Part shown: positions 1 to 8,751 of the stretch, in pieces | How the letters are laid out: every line of letters begins with the position of its first letter | Position numbering within the stretch: position 1 is the first letter of the stretch | From: a virus | Direction: 5' to 3' (one strand) | DNA length: 64,000 nt | Virus record (IMG/VR): IMGVR_UViG_3300037333_000013 | Location: 62,001 to 126,000 of that record | Position numbers and translations under genes: made by a program | The notes under the pieces: model-generated | The model's database searches: none | Told to the model about the DNA's origin: nothing | Seen by the model: only the letters and a program-made list of their open reading frames with translations

Positions 1-98
1 CTACATCGCCAGAGAATAGTTCTGATAAAGATGTGAGTTCAGACATCTCACTTAGTGCGTTTAATGTTATAGAGAGTGATGATGCACTCCCTGGATAA
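1..98 (+). CDS. C-terminal end of an unidentified gene (partial)
   Basis: An open frame (third frame, from base 3) enters from the left edge and ends at TAA 96-98, giving 31 residues rich in Ser and Asp and ending DDALPG. It converges on the minus-strand gene that ends at 105, with only six bases between. Too little is present to name a product. Confidence 0.6.
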   Translation, partial: TSPENSSDKDVSSDISLSAFNVIESDDALPG

Positions 99-104
99 CT
101 TACT

Positions 105-428
105 TTATATTTCATCTATTCCCTCCACAATATTCAATACTGTTTTTGTATCAAACATATCAATCCACTCATATGCCTCTTTCTTAATGTTGTTAATGAA
201 CATAATGGTTTCGTCTGTCGCTATCTCTTTCTCACCTCTATGATTTAAGAAGTAATTATCTTCTATACGCTTAGTGATAGTATCATGTTTAATACGTTTA
301 CATAGATTCATCTCTCTAGAAAACATATTGAGTGCTTTTGGTACAGTAGCACCTTTTACAATCTTACCATACTGACTCTGAATAGACTTTACTCTATTCA
401 CAATGTGATATATCCTACTTACAGACAT
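105..428 (-). CDS. Hypothetical protein, 107 aa, in virion-type operon
   Basis: A small, basic, mainly helical protein. Its ATG overlaps the stop of the upstream gene (TAATG), and GAGGTG precedes it, so it is probably translationally coupled as the last gene of a three-gene minus-strand operon. I do not recognise the family. The company of two large virion-type genes suggests a structural or assembly role, which is inference only. Confidence 0.7.
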   Translation of the reverse strand: MSVSRIYHIVNRVKSIQSQYGKIVKGATVPKALNMFSREMNLCKRIKHDTITKRIEDNYFLNHRGEKEIATDETIMFINNIKKEAYEWIDMFDTKTVLNIVEGIDEI

Positions 429-1297
429 TATACACCTCTCAGTGATGCTATCTTTTTATCGAGTTTCTGCACACGCTTCTCATAGTATGCAATAGCTTCA
501 TCTGTCTCAACTGTGACATTCCCACGCTCTTTCTTCTCTCTTAGTTGTAGTAGTTTATACTCGACTAAGTACTTTGTATCTTCTGCTTTATCTGCACGAT
601 ATAGTTCAAAGTCTACCCACCACTTACCAATCGCTTGAATAGGGTTTCCATTAAATCCATTGATTGGTAATTTAAATATTTTATCGAAGTTAGATGTTAC
701 TTCATTTAGAACAGCTTCATTTTCAATCACACGTACGTCTGATAGCTTCCTAATGTCATTCATTACTTTTTTCACGTTTCCACGATAGATACGCATCATC
801 TTCTCATACTTCTCTAAGCCATCTACAATATCTTCCGTTTTCTTCTTGTAGATAATCTGTGTCTCTTCGTTCAAGTTGTAAACAATCAACATCAATAACT
901 CTGAGTAGTAATTCGCTAATGTATCAATGTGGTCTAATATATCTAACACTGCTGATTGTTTAATAGTGATTGTGTCCTGTATAGATATTTCTGGCATTAC
1001 TTCATCAATCAGTACATACGTCTCTGAAATCATCTCATAGATTGTCTCATAATCTACTTTTAACATAGCAACAATATCTGCCTCTGTTGATACATTGACA
1101 CCATGTGTTGCCAAGAGTTTAATTACTTTTGGTGCCTTTGTTGTTTTGAGTGTATCTTGTATAGAGAGACTATTTACTTTCATTGTCTCTTCTAAGACTC
1201 TCTTTAAAGAGTCTACTCCTATTAGCACATCTCTCTTTTTGATACTGTCAGTTGAACCGACAGACTTTTTAATCTCTCTAATTAAGTTACGTAGCAT
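428..1297 (-). CDS. Probable virion-associated protein, 289 aa
   Basis: A helical protein with a conserved-looking C-terminal block around residues 210-289. That block contains INGFNGNP and IGKWWVDFELYRADK, followed by a charged coiled-coil-like tail. I recall similar blocks in structural proteins of other jumbo myophages, but cannot confirm it here. It sits between the 107-aa and 359-aa genes with an AGGAG site and almost no spacing, so the three are one transcription unit. Confidence 0.6.
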   Translation of the reverse strand: MLRNLIREIKKSVGSTDSIKKRDVLIGVDSLKRVLEETMKVNSLSIQDTLKTTKAPKVIKLLATHGVNVSTEADIVAMLKVDYETIYEMISETYVLIDEVMPEISIQDTITIKQSAVLDILDHIDTLANYYSELLMLIVYNLNEETQIIYKKKTEDIVDGLEKYEKMMRIYRGNVKKVMNDIRKLSDVRVIENEAVLNEVTSNFDKIFKLPINGFNGNPIQAIGKWWVDFELYRADKAEDTKYLVEYKLLQLREKKERGNVTVETDEAIAYYEKRVQKLDKKIASLRGV

Positions 1298-1305
1298 TTT
1301 ATCTC

Positions 1306-2385
1306 CTAGTATTGTCTATTTGCTAAGAATTTCAAGATTTCACTTGTGTCATTCTTATCACTCTTCTTCAAGTCTTTATATGGTATGGACATCTCATCTT
1401 CTAAGTCGTGGATAAATATATCTGCCATCTCATAGTTATCGTCCATTGAAGCAAAAATCATTGACTTTGTAAATTCGAGTACTCTCTCTTTGTATCTCTT
1501 TTTACTCATATTTCCACGAACTAGCTTCTCGATACGCTCACGTTCATAGCTATTCGTATTGATACACTGGTAGAATCTAGCAAACCCCAACGCTTGCTTT
1601 TGTGCGAGTTTTGATACAGATACCATTTTCCTCTTATTCACAGCTAAGAGTAAATCATCTTTATCTTTAAGTCTATCTTCTTTATACTGTTTAATAATAT
1701 CAAGTGGTACGAAGAAGTTGAATGTAGAGATAACACCAGCTTTCTTATCATCCCACCTACTACTAAGTGAATTTGTATCACCTTCAACTTCTACCAGATT
1801 ATAGATAGATGATGGCTCTACATACTGTACACTTGCTGAGATAAGTACTCTGATTTTAATCTCCCTACTCTTCCCATTGTCTCCCTCTAAGTTTGCTGTC
1901 AATATCGCTTCTCTAAATACCTTTGTGATAGGTTTCTCTTTATCTAGTGTATCTCTTTCAGCATCTATGTTTAGACCTTTAATACCATTGTTTAAGAAGT
2001 TGTTTGCTCTCACCACATCTTTACTTGGTTTACCGAGACTGTATCCGTCTGACTCTGCACTTATCTTATCTGCAAACATATCTTTACTCGCTAATATTTG
2101 AATAGCGAACTTAGCATCTGCACCATAGACTTCTAACATGACATTAAAAGCTGTTCTAATAATTGATGAGAACATATCTACTTCTGCTGTGACGAGCTTC
2201 TGTATATGTTCATGTCCCTTTAAACTTGTTGAGATTTTAATCTGCGGTTCAATAATGAACTGTGATAAGAAACGTGTTGCAGAACCTCTCGCTAACATTA
2301 AATCAACTTCAACGTTTTCTTCCCCATTGACGATATCTACTGCTTTAAAAATAGACGCTGCTGCATCTAGGAACGATGTAACCAT
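1306..2385 (-). CDS. Probable virion-associated protein, 359 aa
   Basis: First gene of the 105-2385 operon, preceded by AAAGGA seven bases before the ATG. The product is soluble, with no membrane segment or signal peptide. It contains ISAES and NIDAER near residues 110-140, which resemble the Asp/Ser-X-Glu sites discussed for the inner-head proteins, but a single copy means little. It is divergent from the structural gene starting at 2468, and the 82-bp gap must hold promoters for both. Function unknown. Confidence 0.6.
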   Translation of the reverse strand: MVTSFLDAAASIFKAVDIVNGEENVEVDLMLARGSATRFLSQFIIEPQIKISTSLKGHEHIQKLVTAEVDMFSSIIRTAFNVMLEVYGADAKFAIQILASKDMFADKISAESDGYSLGKPSKDVVRANNFLNNGIKGLNIDAERDTLDKEKPITKVFREAILTANLEGDNGKSREIKIRVLISASVQYVEPSSIYNLVEVEGDTNSLSSRWDDKKAGVISTFNFFVPLDIIKQYKEDRLKDKDDLLLAVNKRKMVSVSKLAQKQALGFARFYQCINTNSYERERIEKLVRGNMSKKRYKERVLEFTKSMIFASMDDNYEMADIFIHDLEDEMSIPYKDLKKSDKNDTSEILKFLANRQY

Positions 2386-2440
2386 AATAATCCTTTTCTA
2401 TTTAATCACGAAAAACGTTAGATGACCACCAGACACTTCA

Positions 2441-2449
2441 TTGACATAT
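2441..2449 (+). promoter_or_regulatory. Candidate promoter motif TTGACATAT
   Basis: TTGACATAT lies 18 bp before the ATG at 2468. The same core, TTGACA plus AT-rich bases, recurs at 23406, 62486 and, on the minus strand, at 28644, 47033 and 57590, always 12-26 bp before a start codon. The role is inferred from position only. Confidence 0.45.
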
Positions 2450-2467
2450 CCATATAAAGGAGATATA

Positions 2468-3526
2468 ATGGCAAATTATGATTTGTCAGATGACGAAGAT
2501 TACATAAAGAGTATCATCGATACATCTACGTTTTCTAAATACGAAGATGTACAACTTCTAAATGCATTAAGAGGACACTCTAACATACCTATTACATCTA
2601 TGCCACAGATGGAATCAGATGATATGATGTTTGTCTATTTTACACGACCGAACTTAAATCTTAGTGACTTATCACTTAGTCGCAATAGAAGATACCAACA
2701 TCATACATCAAAAGAACCAAATGAGATGAATAATTTGATACGTGCAACATTATCACCGTATGAAGTAAAGATGGGTCTGGTTAGCAATATTGCAAATACC
2801 AACTCTCCATTTATCCCAATGCTCTCGAATACACTATTGGAGTTATCTGGAATGCCTGACGAAGTGATTAAATCTTGGGACTCACCAGCCGGTATGGTGG
2901 GAGAACAATGGGGACACGCGAACAGTACCATTGAGTTTAAAGGGAGTATAGAGATAAACCTCACATTCCAATCTATTGCTGGTGGACCTGTTGCAAAGCT
3001 ATTTGACGTATGGACTACGTATGAATCTGATGTACGTTACGGTAGGTTAATGCCACACCCATATTGCATTGCTTCTAGAGAAACAGATTATTTCTCAGCT
3101 ATCTATATACTTATTCTTAATGCGAACTTTAAGATTAAACATATTGCAAAGACGAGAGGATACCCCATTGCTAACCCTAAGGGTGAGAAGTTTACTTATC
3201 GTAGAGGTGAAGATGTCTCTGGAAAATATCCAACGTTTCAAACACGTTTTAAATGTTATGGTGTTGACTATGATGACCCCGCACTGCTCCAAGAGTTTAA
3301 TACATCGATGATGGCGTTTAACAGTGATATTAAATCAACCGTTTTGAGTAGTGATAAATCTGTTGTGGAAGTACCTGCTAAGTTTAAAGCACTCTTCCAG
3401 AATGAGTGTTACCCATACATCGACTTAAGATATAATACATTAGAATTCTTACTTCCTACAAGTAAGTTTGAAGTAAAAGATAAACCACTCAATAATGTGG
3501 ATGAGGAGAAGAAAGATGACAATTGA
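2468..3526 (+). CDS. Virion structural protein, probably tail or baseplate, 352 aa
   Basis: The start at 2468 (MANYDLSDDEDY) is chosen because AAAGGAG lies seven bases upstream; the longer frame back to 2441 has no ribosome site. The central part includes GEQWGHANSTIEF, a Phe/Tyr-rich stretch with WTTYESDVRYG, and DYFSAIYILILN. This is the sort of beta-rich block seen in tail-tube or baseplate-type proteins of jumbo myophages. It overlaps the next gene by 11 bp, so the two are translated together. The exact structural role cannot be assigned. Confidence 0.6.
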   Translation: MANYDLSDDEDYIKSIIDTSTFSKYEDVQLLNALRGHSNIPITSMPQMESDDMMFVYFTRPNLNLSDLSLSRNRRYQHHTSKEPNEMNNLIRATLSPYEVKMGLVSNIANTNSPFIPMLSNTLLELSGMPDEVIKSWDSPAGMVGEQWGHANSTIEFKGSIEINLTFQSIAGGPVAKLFDVWTTYESDVRYGRLMPHPYCIASRETDYFSAIYILILNANFKIKHIAKTRGYPIANPKGEKFTYRRGEDVSGKYPTFQTRFKCYGVDYDDPALLQEFNTSMMAFNSDIKSTVLSSDKSVVEVPAKFKALFQNECYPYIDLRYNTLEFLLPTSKFEVKDKPLNNVDEEKKDDN

Positions 3527-6344
3527 TATATTAGAGCTTGACCCAGTATCTGTTCAATCTGGACTGGTATCTGCGATTGAGTCGAATGACTTTATTATGG
3601 AAGACCCAACAAATCCATTGGCTATGTTACTAGAGGCAGAAGTATCTGGAATCACGGATGTCAGTGACAGTATCATAAATCTAGAGAGGAGATTGTTCCC
3701 AGCGATGTCTAGGACATTCGAAGACTTGTATCCTCACTTAGTCGATGGTGACGATATCGATATGTTTGCATCACCATCATCTACGAGTGTCCGTATGTTG
3801 ATAGAAGTGCAGACACTCTTAAATTTTGGTGTAAAAAGTGACTTTACTTATACCGCTATTATACCAAAAGAGTCAAATGTTGTGGTTGATGACGTTTCAT
3901 TTATGCTTGTGAATGACGTAAAGATAATTTTAAATACGAAGAGAGATATCTACAATGCCTTTGTCGAGTTATTACACGATGGTGACAGTGTAGAATTTGA
4001 CGATGTTGGTGCGTTGCAGACTTCTATTGTTACAGATTCAAACAATGTAGACTGGGTAATGGCAGATATACCCGTGAAACAATTAGATGTCATTATTGCG
4101 TCAGCTAGGATTATCTCTGGATATACGTTCGATAACACACAACCTTATCTAGGACAATTATATCATGTAGAGGTATATGGAAAAGACTTGAATGGTAACA
4201 CTTTTACTATTAAGAAGACATACAGTGAAGACTACTATGACCCAACAGAACCCACTGCATTTATACAACTAACTGATGATGGTTTACGTGTGCGTGTAGA
4301 CAGTATCTATTGTGGCAGTAAACTACGTGGCAATATCACCGTAAAGATATGGACAACAAATGGTAAGCTATCATTAGACTTATCTAACTTCGATACTGAT
4401 AGCTTCTCATTTATGTTGGGTGGTGTAAGTGATACTGTTGAGAAGAGTGTCAGCACAAAGTTAAATTATATTGTCTTTTCAAATAGTGTTGTGAATAGTG
4501 GCGTTGACACACGTGACTTTGAGACAGTTCGTGGTATGGTCATTAACAGAACAAACGGTAAAATGGACGCAATCATCACAGACTACCAAGTAGGTGTCTC
4601 TGGAAAGCAGTATCAGTTTGATATACATAAGTCAACTGACTTAATTACGAATCGTACATATATAGCTTCTAAAGTTTACGACAACAATAGTTTAATCGAC
4701 GCACCCACAACGGTATCAAACTTCCGTGCTAAAGTATGGTATGACGCACTGCGTGTAGATGATAAACTTATTGTTGATGATAACTATACGTTAATAAAAC
4801 CAGGTAAACTGTTTGAAGTAACAAATGGGTTATGTCAGCCTTTACAAAATGAGGTATCGGATAAATTAAAAACGCTTTCTAATGTTGAGAAACGCACGTT
4901 ACTAAACAATACAGAAGTTTTCTTTACACCATTCCTTTATATCACAGAGACAGATATTGGTGTAATAGAGAACCGTGTGTATCACATCGATACACCAAAA
5001 GCTGATTTCTTAACGATAGATGCAAAGAACACATTTATCAATATCTCTGTGAATATTGTAGATATTCATATCTTTCGTAGTGGTGATGGGTATGATGTAC
5101 TCATAGAGTTGGTTGGTAACAGTGACTATGAGAACGATAAATCGAATATTGGCATACAACTCAAGCTCTCTGGAGAGGTTGGTTCTACTTATTACCATTC
5201 TGCGATTGATGATGATAAAACATCACAATACTTCCCAACACAAGCAGGAATGCACTATATCCGTATTGACTCTTCATTATTCATTAATGAGAACGATAGA
5301 ATGGACCTGTCAAATGGGTATACTGATACTGGAATTGCTGACGTAATGATTAACGATACTGCGTCTCTTATCATATACACTACAAATGACAGTATTGATA
5401 CTTCTTCTGACACAGATGCATCAAACTTCTTATCGGATACAGATATTGTAAACAATGATGATGTAACATACGGAATTACAAAAGAACACGTTACGTTAGA
5501 GTTCGCTATTAAACTTGAACATATATGGAATAGGGTAAACCAAATTTACAATGGAAACAAATACAAAGTATATGAAAATGATGTTGAAGCAACATACGAT
5601 AAAGATATTTATGAACTAGTAGATGGAAGACCTTTTACAGTTATCAAGAATGATGATGGTAGTTGTGAGATAGATAGAAATATTATACACACAAAAGGAG
5701 ACACGATACTAGATGATGATGGAAATATTGTTTATGTGCACAGACGAGGCGACATCATCTATGATGAGTTTGGCGACCCTATCATTGACACAAGATTAGG
5801 AATCGTAAAGTATATTGATATCTTAATGCTTGAGTATAAGTATGTTGCATTCAACAACGTCTCTTATATTGCACACATCGATGACATTATAAAGAATATC
5901 CTCACAGATACGACAGAGTACTTACCAGAACTCACGAATAAATTACTAGAACGTACAGACATATTTTATAGACCTATACGAAATACGAACTATGTAATTA
6001 GTGCTAGTGATGTGATTTATGACACTATTATTTCACCAGTTGTGACATTATACATCTCTAAAGATAAAGTGTTTAACTTAAACATCGATGAACTACATAC
6101 GTCTATTGGCTCTCTATTAAACGATGCATTTAGTAACATTGATATTAATATCAGTGTATTGGAAGAGAACATTAAGTCCTCTATCAATACAGATATACTT
6201 GCTATTAACGTAAGTGGATACTCTCCTAAGAATGAGAAGCTCATACACCTCAAGTCTGACTCTAATCGTTTTTCTATCAAAAAGACAATTACGAATGACT
6301 ACTCAATCACATATGATTATAAACTTGAAATAGAGACACTATGA
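3516..6344 (+). CDS. Large virion structural protein, probably baseplate, 942 aa
   Basis: The ATG at 3516 follows GAGGAG and lies inside the end of the preceding gene. The product is long, acidic (many Asp, Asn) and beta-rich with no enzymatic motif, typical of a baseplate wedge-like protein. An Asp/Gly-rich stretch around residues 730-760 (DDDGNIVYV, DEFGDPI) hints at repeated beta units. Its size and pairing with the 352-aa structural gene support a tail role, and the specific identity is unknown. A perfect palindrome covers its stop codon and ends the transcript. Confidence 0.6.
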   Translation: MTIDILELDPVSVQSGLVSAIESNDFIMEDPTNPLAMLLEAEVSGITDVSDSIINLERRLFPAMSRTFEDLYPHLVDGDDIDMFASPSSTSVRMLIEVQTLLNFGVKSDFTYTAIIPKESNVVVDDVSFMLVNDVKIILNTKRDIYNAFVELLHDGDSVEFDDVGALQTSIVTDSNNVDWVMADIPVKQLDVIIASARIISGYTFDNTQPYLGQLYHVEVYGKDLNGNTFTIKKTYSEDYYDPTEPTAFIQLTDDGLRVRVDSIYCGSKLRGNITVKIWTTNGKLSLDLSNFDTDSFSFMLGGVSDTVEKSVSTKLNYIVFSNSVVNSGVDTRDFETVRGMVINRTNGKMDAIITDYQVGVSGKQYQFDIHKSTDLITNRTYIASKVYDNNSLIDAPTTVSNFRAKVWYDALRVDDKLIVDDNYTLIKPGKLFEVTNGLCQPLQNEVSDKLKTLSNVEKRTLLNNTEVFFTPFLYITETDIGVIENRVYHIDTPKADFLTIDAKNTFINISVNIVDIHIFRSGDGYDVLIELVGNSDYENDKSNIGIQLKLSGEVGSTYYHSAIDDDKTSQYFPTQAGMHYIRIDSSLFINENDRMDLSNGYTDTGIADVMINDTASLIIYTTNDSIDTSSDTDASNFLSDTDIVNNDDVTYGITKEHVTLEFAIKLEHIWNRVNQIYNGNKYKVYENDVEATYDKDIYELVDGRPFTVIKNDDGSCEIDRNIIHTKGDTILDDDGNIVYVHRRGDIIYDEFGDPIIDTRLGIVKYIDILMLEYKYVAFNNVSYIAHIDDIIKNILTDTTEYLPELTNKLLERTDIFYRPIRNTNYVISASDVIYDTIISPVVTLYISKDKVFNLNIDELHTSIGSLLNDAFSNIDINISVLEENIKSSINTDILAINVSGYSPKNEKLIHLKSDSNRFSIKKTITNDYSITYDYKLEIETL

Positions 6345-6366
6345 TACGGCAAATGCCGTATCATAG
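6339..6366. terminator. Bidirectional terminator palindrome
   Basis: A perfect 13-bp inverted repeat with a 2-nt loop lies between two convergent genes and includes the TGA of the upstream one. It can serve both strands. Confidence 0.75.
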
Positions 6367-6367
6367 C

Positions 6368-7702
6368 TTACTCTTCTGAATTTGTTATCTTCTCAATCTT
6401 TTCTGTTAGTATCTTAATATTGTCATTTAGCTTCTCTAACTCTTTTACAGCAGACGTCACATCTTTCTCACTCTTTAAGTGTGCATTCCCTACACTAATA
6501 AACTTTGTTACAGGTATAGATGCGTTCTTAATTAAGTTGGTTAAGTAGATGCGTTTTGCATCATCTTCGTTCTTTACTTTGTCTGCATTAATTGTATCTT
6601 TCATTCTCCCATAGAGGGTCTTATAAAACTTCTTGTCATTTTGACGTTTCTCAATGGCTTTCTGATATGATTCGAATGACTTCTTGTTTGCAACCACCGC
6701 ATCTAGGAACCTCACTCTATCCGCACTAATCCTATCGAACTCTGCACTATGCTTTTTCAAATCATCTTTACCTACGTCTTCGAATGATATCTCTGGTATC
6801 TGTACATTCTTCATAATTGTTGCACCAACCATACGTTTGTTCAAGTAGAGTCCACGTTGTACACAAACAAGTAGTTGTATAGAAGTGTTATTTACAGATG
6901 TTAGTATTGTTGAATATTCACTCTCATGTATGATTGCTTTATGGTTAAAATCTTTCGTGATTATCTTTTCATAATCGAAAATACCATCATCGTCTAAGAA
7001 TAACATATCGCAAAGCCTTATGTAGAATTGCAAGTGAGTTGTGAGTTCTTTATAGACACTCTTGATACCTAGTATCTTTTCTACCTCTTTTGTATGTGAA
7101 ACTAACTGCACTGTCTTTGAGCTTGTTGACTTCATTAGTTGTTTATGTTGCTCTTTGAGTTGGTCAAGCTCTTCTTTTAACTCTTCTAACTTTGTCTTCT
7201 GTTCCTCATGTGTCTCTTCATTAGTCTCTGTACGTATGATTTCTTCAGCATCATTAATAGCTTCTTCTGCTTTATCAGTTGCATCTTCTACATCTTCGGA
7301 CTCTTGTACAATATCGTCAGCTGATTTGGTGGAGCCACCACCACCACCACCACCAGAGCCACCTCCGAATAGACCCATAATAAAGTCAATGATAGCTTTA
7401 AAGAAACCTGCAATAGCACCAAAGATAGCACCAAAGAATCCCTCTGCATCAAGGTTGTTCAGTTCCCTCAAGTCATCTATCTTTACAGAGTACTCTTCCA
7501 TTACAAGGTTTAAGTGTTCTCTCGCAACGAGTACTTCCTTTGATGTACCGTTATCAAGCATATCCAGAGATGTTTGAAATCCTGTATCTACTAACATCAT
7601 TAGAGATGTCATTGCATCTTGCTCTTCGCAGAGTCTATCCAACTCCTCTAGGAACTTTCTATTAGACTCTCTCTGTTTAAAATACGAAGCGTTGTAAGTC
7701 AT
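6368..7702 (-). CDS. Probable inner-head protein with processed N-terminus, 444 aa
   Basis: Residues 1-83 are acidic and helical, then comes LDAEG (84-88). A hydrophobic helix-turn stretch follows (FFGAIFGAIAGFF, to about residue 112) and then a Gly/Ser linker with runs of Gly. A long acidic coiled coil spans about 130-200, and the rest is a helical domain. Glu in LDAEG followed by an FF-rich amphipathic helix matches the layout of IDVEG plus helix in the 317-aa protein at 23433. I infer removal of the N-terminal piece by a prohead protease. phiKZ inner-body proteins are processed similarly, at Ser/Ala/Gly-X-Glu. AAAGGA precedes the ATG. Confidence 0.5.
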   Translation of the reverse strand: MTYNASYFKQRESNRKFLEELDRLCEEQDAMTSLMMLVDTGFQTSLDMLDNGTSKEVLVAREHLNLVMEEYSVKIDDLRELNNLDAEGFFGAIFGAIAGFFKAIIDFIMGLFGGGSGGGGGGGSTKSADDIVQESEDVEDATDKAEEAINDAEEIIRTETNEETHEEQKTKLEELKEELDQLKEQHKQLMKSTSSKTVQLVSHTKEVEKILGIKSVYKELTTHLQFYIRLCDMLFLDDDGIFDYEKIITKDFNHKAIIHESEYSTILTSVNNTSIQLLVCVQRGLYLNKRMVGATIMKNVQIPEISFEDVGKDDLKKHSAEFDRISADRVRFLDAVVANKKSFESYQKAIEKRQNDKKFYKTLYGRMKDTINADKVKNEDDAKRIYLTNLIKNASIPVTKFISVGNAHLKSEKDVTSAVKELEKLNDNIKILTEKIEKITNSEE

Positions 7703-8342
7703 TGTATTTATCCTTTCTTGGTTTTTTAGCCATCAGTAATGACGTGATGAATTGTATCATATTTACCTCACACGGTGAAAGCTCTTTACACCCCTCACCT
7801 TTAAGTAATCCATCAATCGTGTACCCTAACTGTGCTAATCCCCCCTCACCACGTATCTCCTTTAGAACGAATACCCAATCTTCAAGTGTCCAAGAGGCAT
7901 ACTTATCTTCATAAGATGCGACGGCTTTATTCAAGTCTGTCTCTACTTCATTCCCAAACACATCTATCAACAACGCTTTCTGTGCAAGCACATCTAATGC
8001 TCTAGACCTCATCATAAGGCGAGTCTTATCATCTTTAATAAAAGACATAGACTCCAAAATCTCATAGTTCTCTAATGACAGTTTTGTTTCGAGTGACCTT
8101 TTAAACTTCTCTTTAATCCGTTCGTACTTATCCACTTCTTCCTTCATCTCCATAGGAGTGAGTTCTTTTGTCCCAAGATACTCTTCAATCACCTCCTCGG
8201 TTTCTACAAAGTTTACCCTCGATTTGTTTCTCGTGTATGAACCTTTTGGTATCATTTCGAATAAGAACCCATTTGTCTGTTCATTCAGTCTCATTGCATC
8301 TGAACGAGAGATAAGACCGTTATCTCTACATGCTCTAAACAT
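7677..8342 (-). CDS. Hypothetical protein, 221 aa
   Basis: The ATG at 8342 (MFRACRDNGL) is chosen over an in-frame GTG at 8351 because GGTGGGAAG sits just before it. The product is helical and charged with no recognised motif. It overlaps both neighbours (7702 and 8335), so it is a middle gene of the minus-strand chain from 10254 to 6368. A head or tail assembly role is likely from context only. Confidence 0.6.
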   Translation of the reverse strand: MFRACRDNGLISRSDAMRLNEQTNGFLFEMIPKGSYTRNKSRVNFVETEEVIEEYLGTKELTPMEMKEEVDKYERIKEKFKRSLETKLSLENYEILESMSFIKDDKTRLMMRSRALDVLAQKALLIDVFGNEVETDLNKAVASYEDKYASWTLEDWVFVLKEIRGEGGLAQLGYTIDGLLKGEGCKELSPCEVNMIQFITSLLMAKKPRKDKYNDLQRFVF

Positions 8343-8745
8343 ACTTCCCACCTGATACGATTGTTACAACGTCTTCCATAATAGACGGTAAGTATAGTGA
8401 TAATCTTTCTGCTTCTACAATCTCCTTGTGTCTCGCAACTCTTTCATACGACACCCCTCTCATACGCCATTCATTAAGCTTCTCAAAAATCATAATCGTC
8501 AATAAGTTGTATACTTCCGACTTATTCACATCATACCCTACTCTTTTGACGGAATCGTCTACTACATTGTTAATCGCCTGAATATCTGTTTCAGAAACAT
8601 CTCTACCATCAACATATCTACCTGCTATTAACTGCCTAATTGTCGTTGTATTGAACAGAACCAAAGACCACGCATAGTATAACACTTTTGCATTATCATT
8701 TCCCATTGACTCTAACTCGAATAATCTTAATACTTCTTTTCTCAT
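8335..8745 (-). CDS. Hypothetical protein, 136 aa
   Basis: A small all-alpha-looking protein, acidic at the N-terminus. AAAGGT lies before its ATG. Its end overlaps the next gene by eight bases. No family recognised; it lies in the operon that begins with the membrane metalloprotease. Confidence 0.6.
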   Translation of the reverse strand: MRKEVLRLFELESMGNDNAKVLYYAWSLVLFNTTTIRQLIAGRYVDGRDVSETDIQAINNVVDDSVKRVGYDVNKSEVYNLLTIMIFEKLNEWRMRGVSYERVARHKEIVEAERLSLYLPSIMEDVVTIVSGGKYV

Positions 8746-8751
8746 TTCTGT

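Noticed and set aside
7062-7577. 171-codon plus-strand frame with poly-Pro
   Set aside because: It is the shadow of the glycine linker and acidic coiled coil in the 444-aa minus-strand gene.
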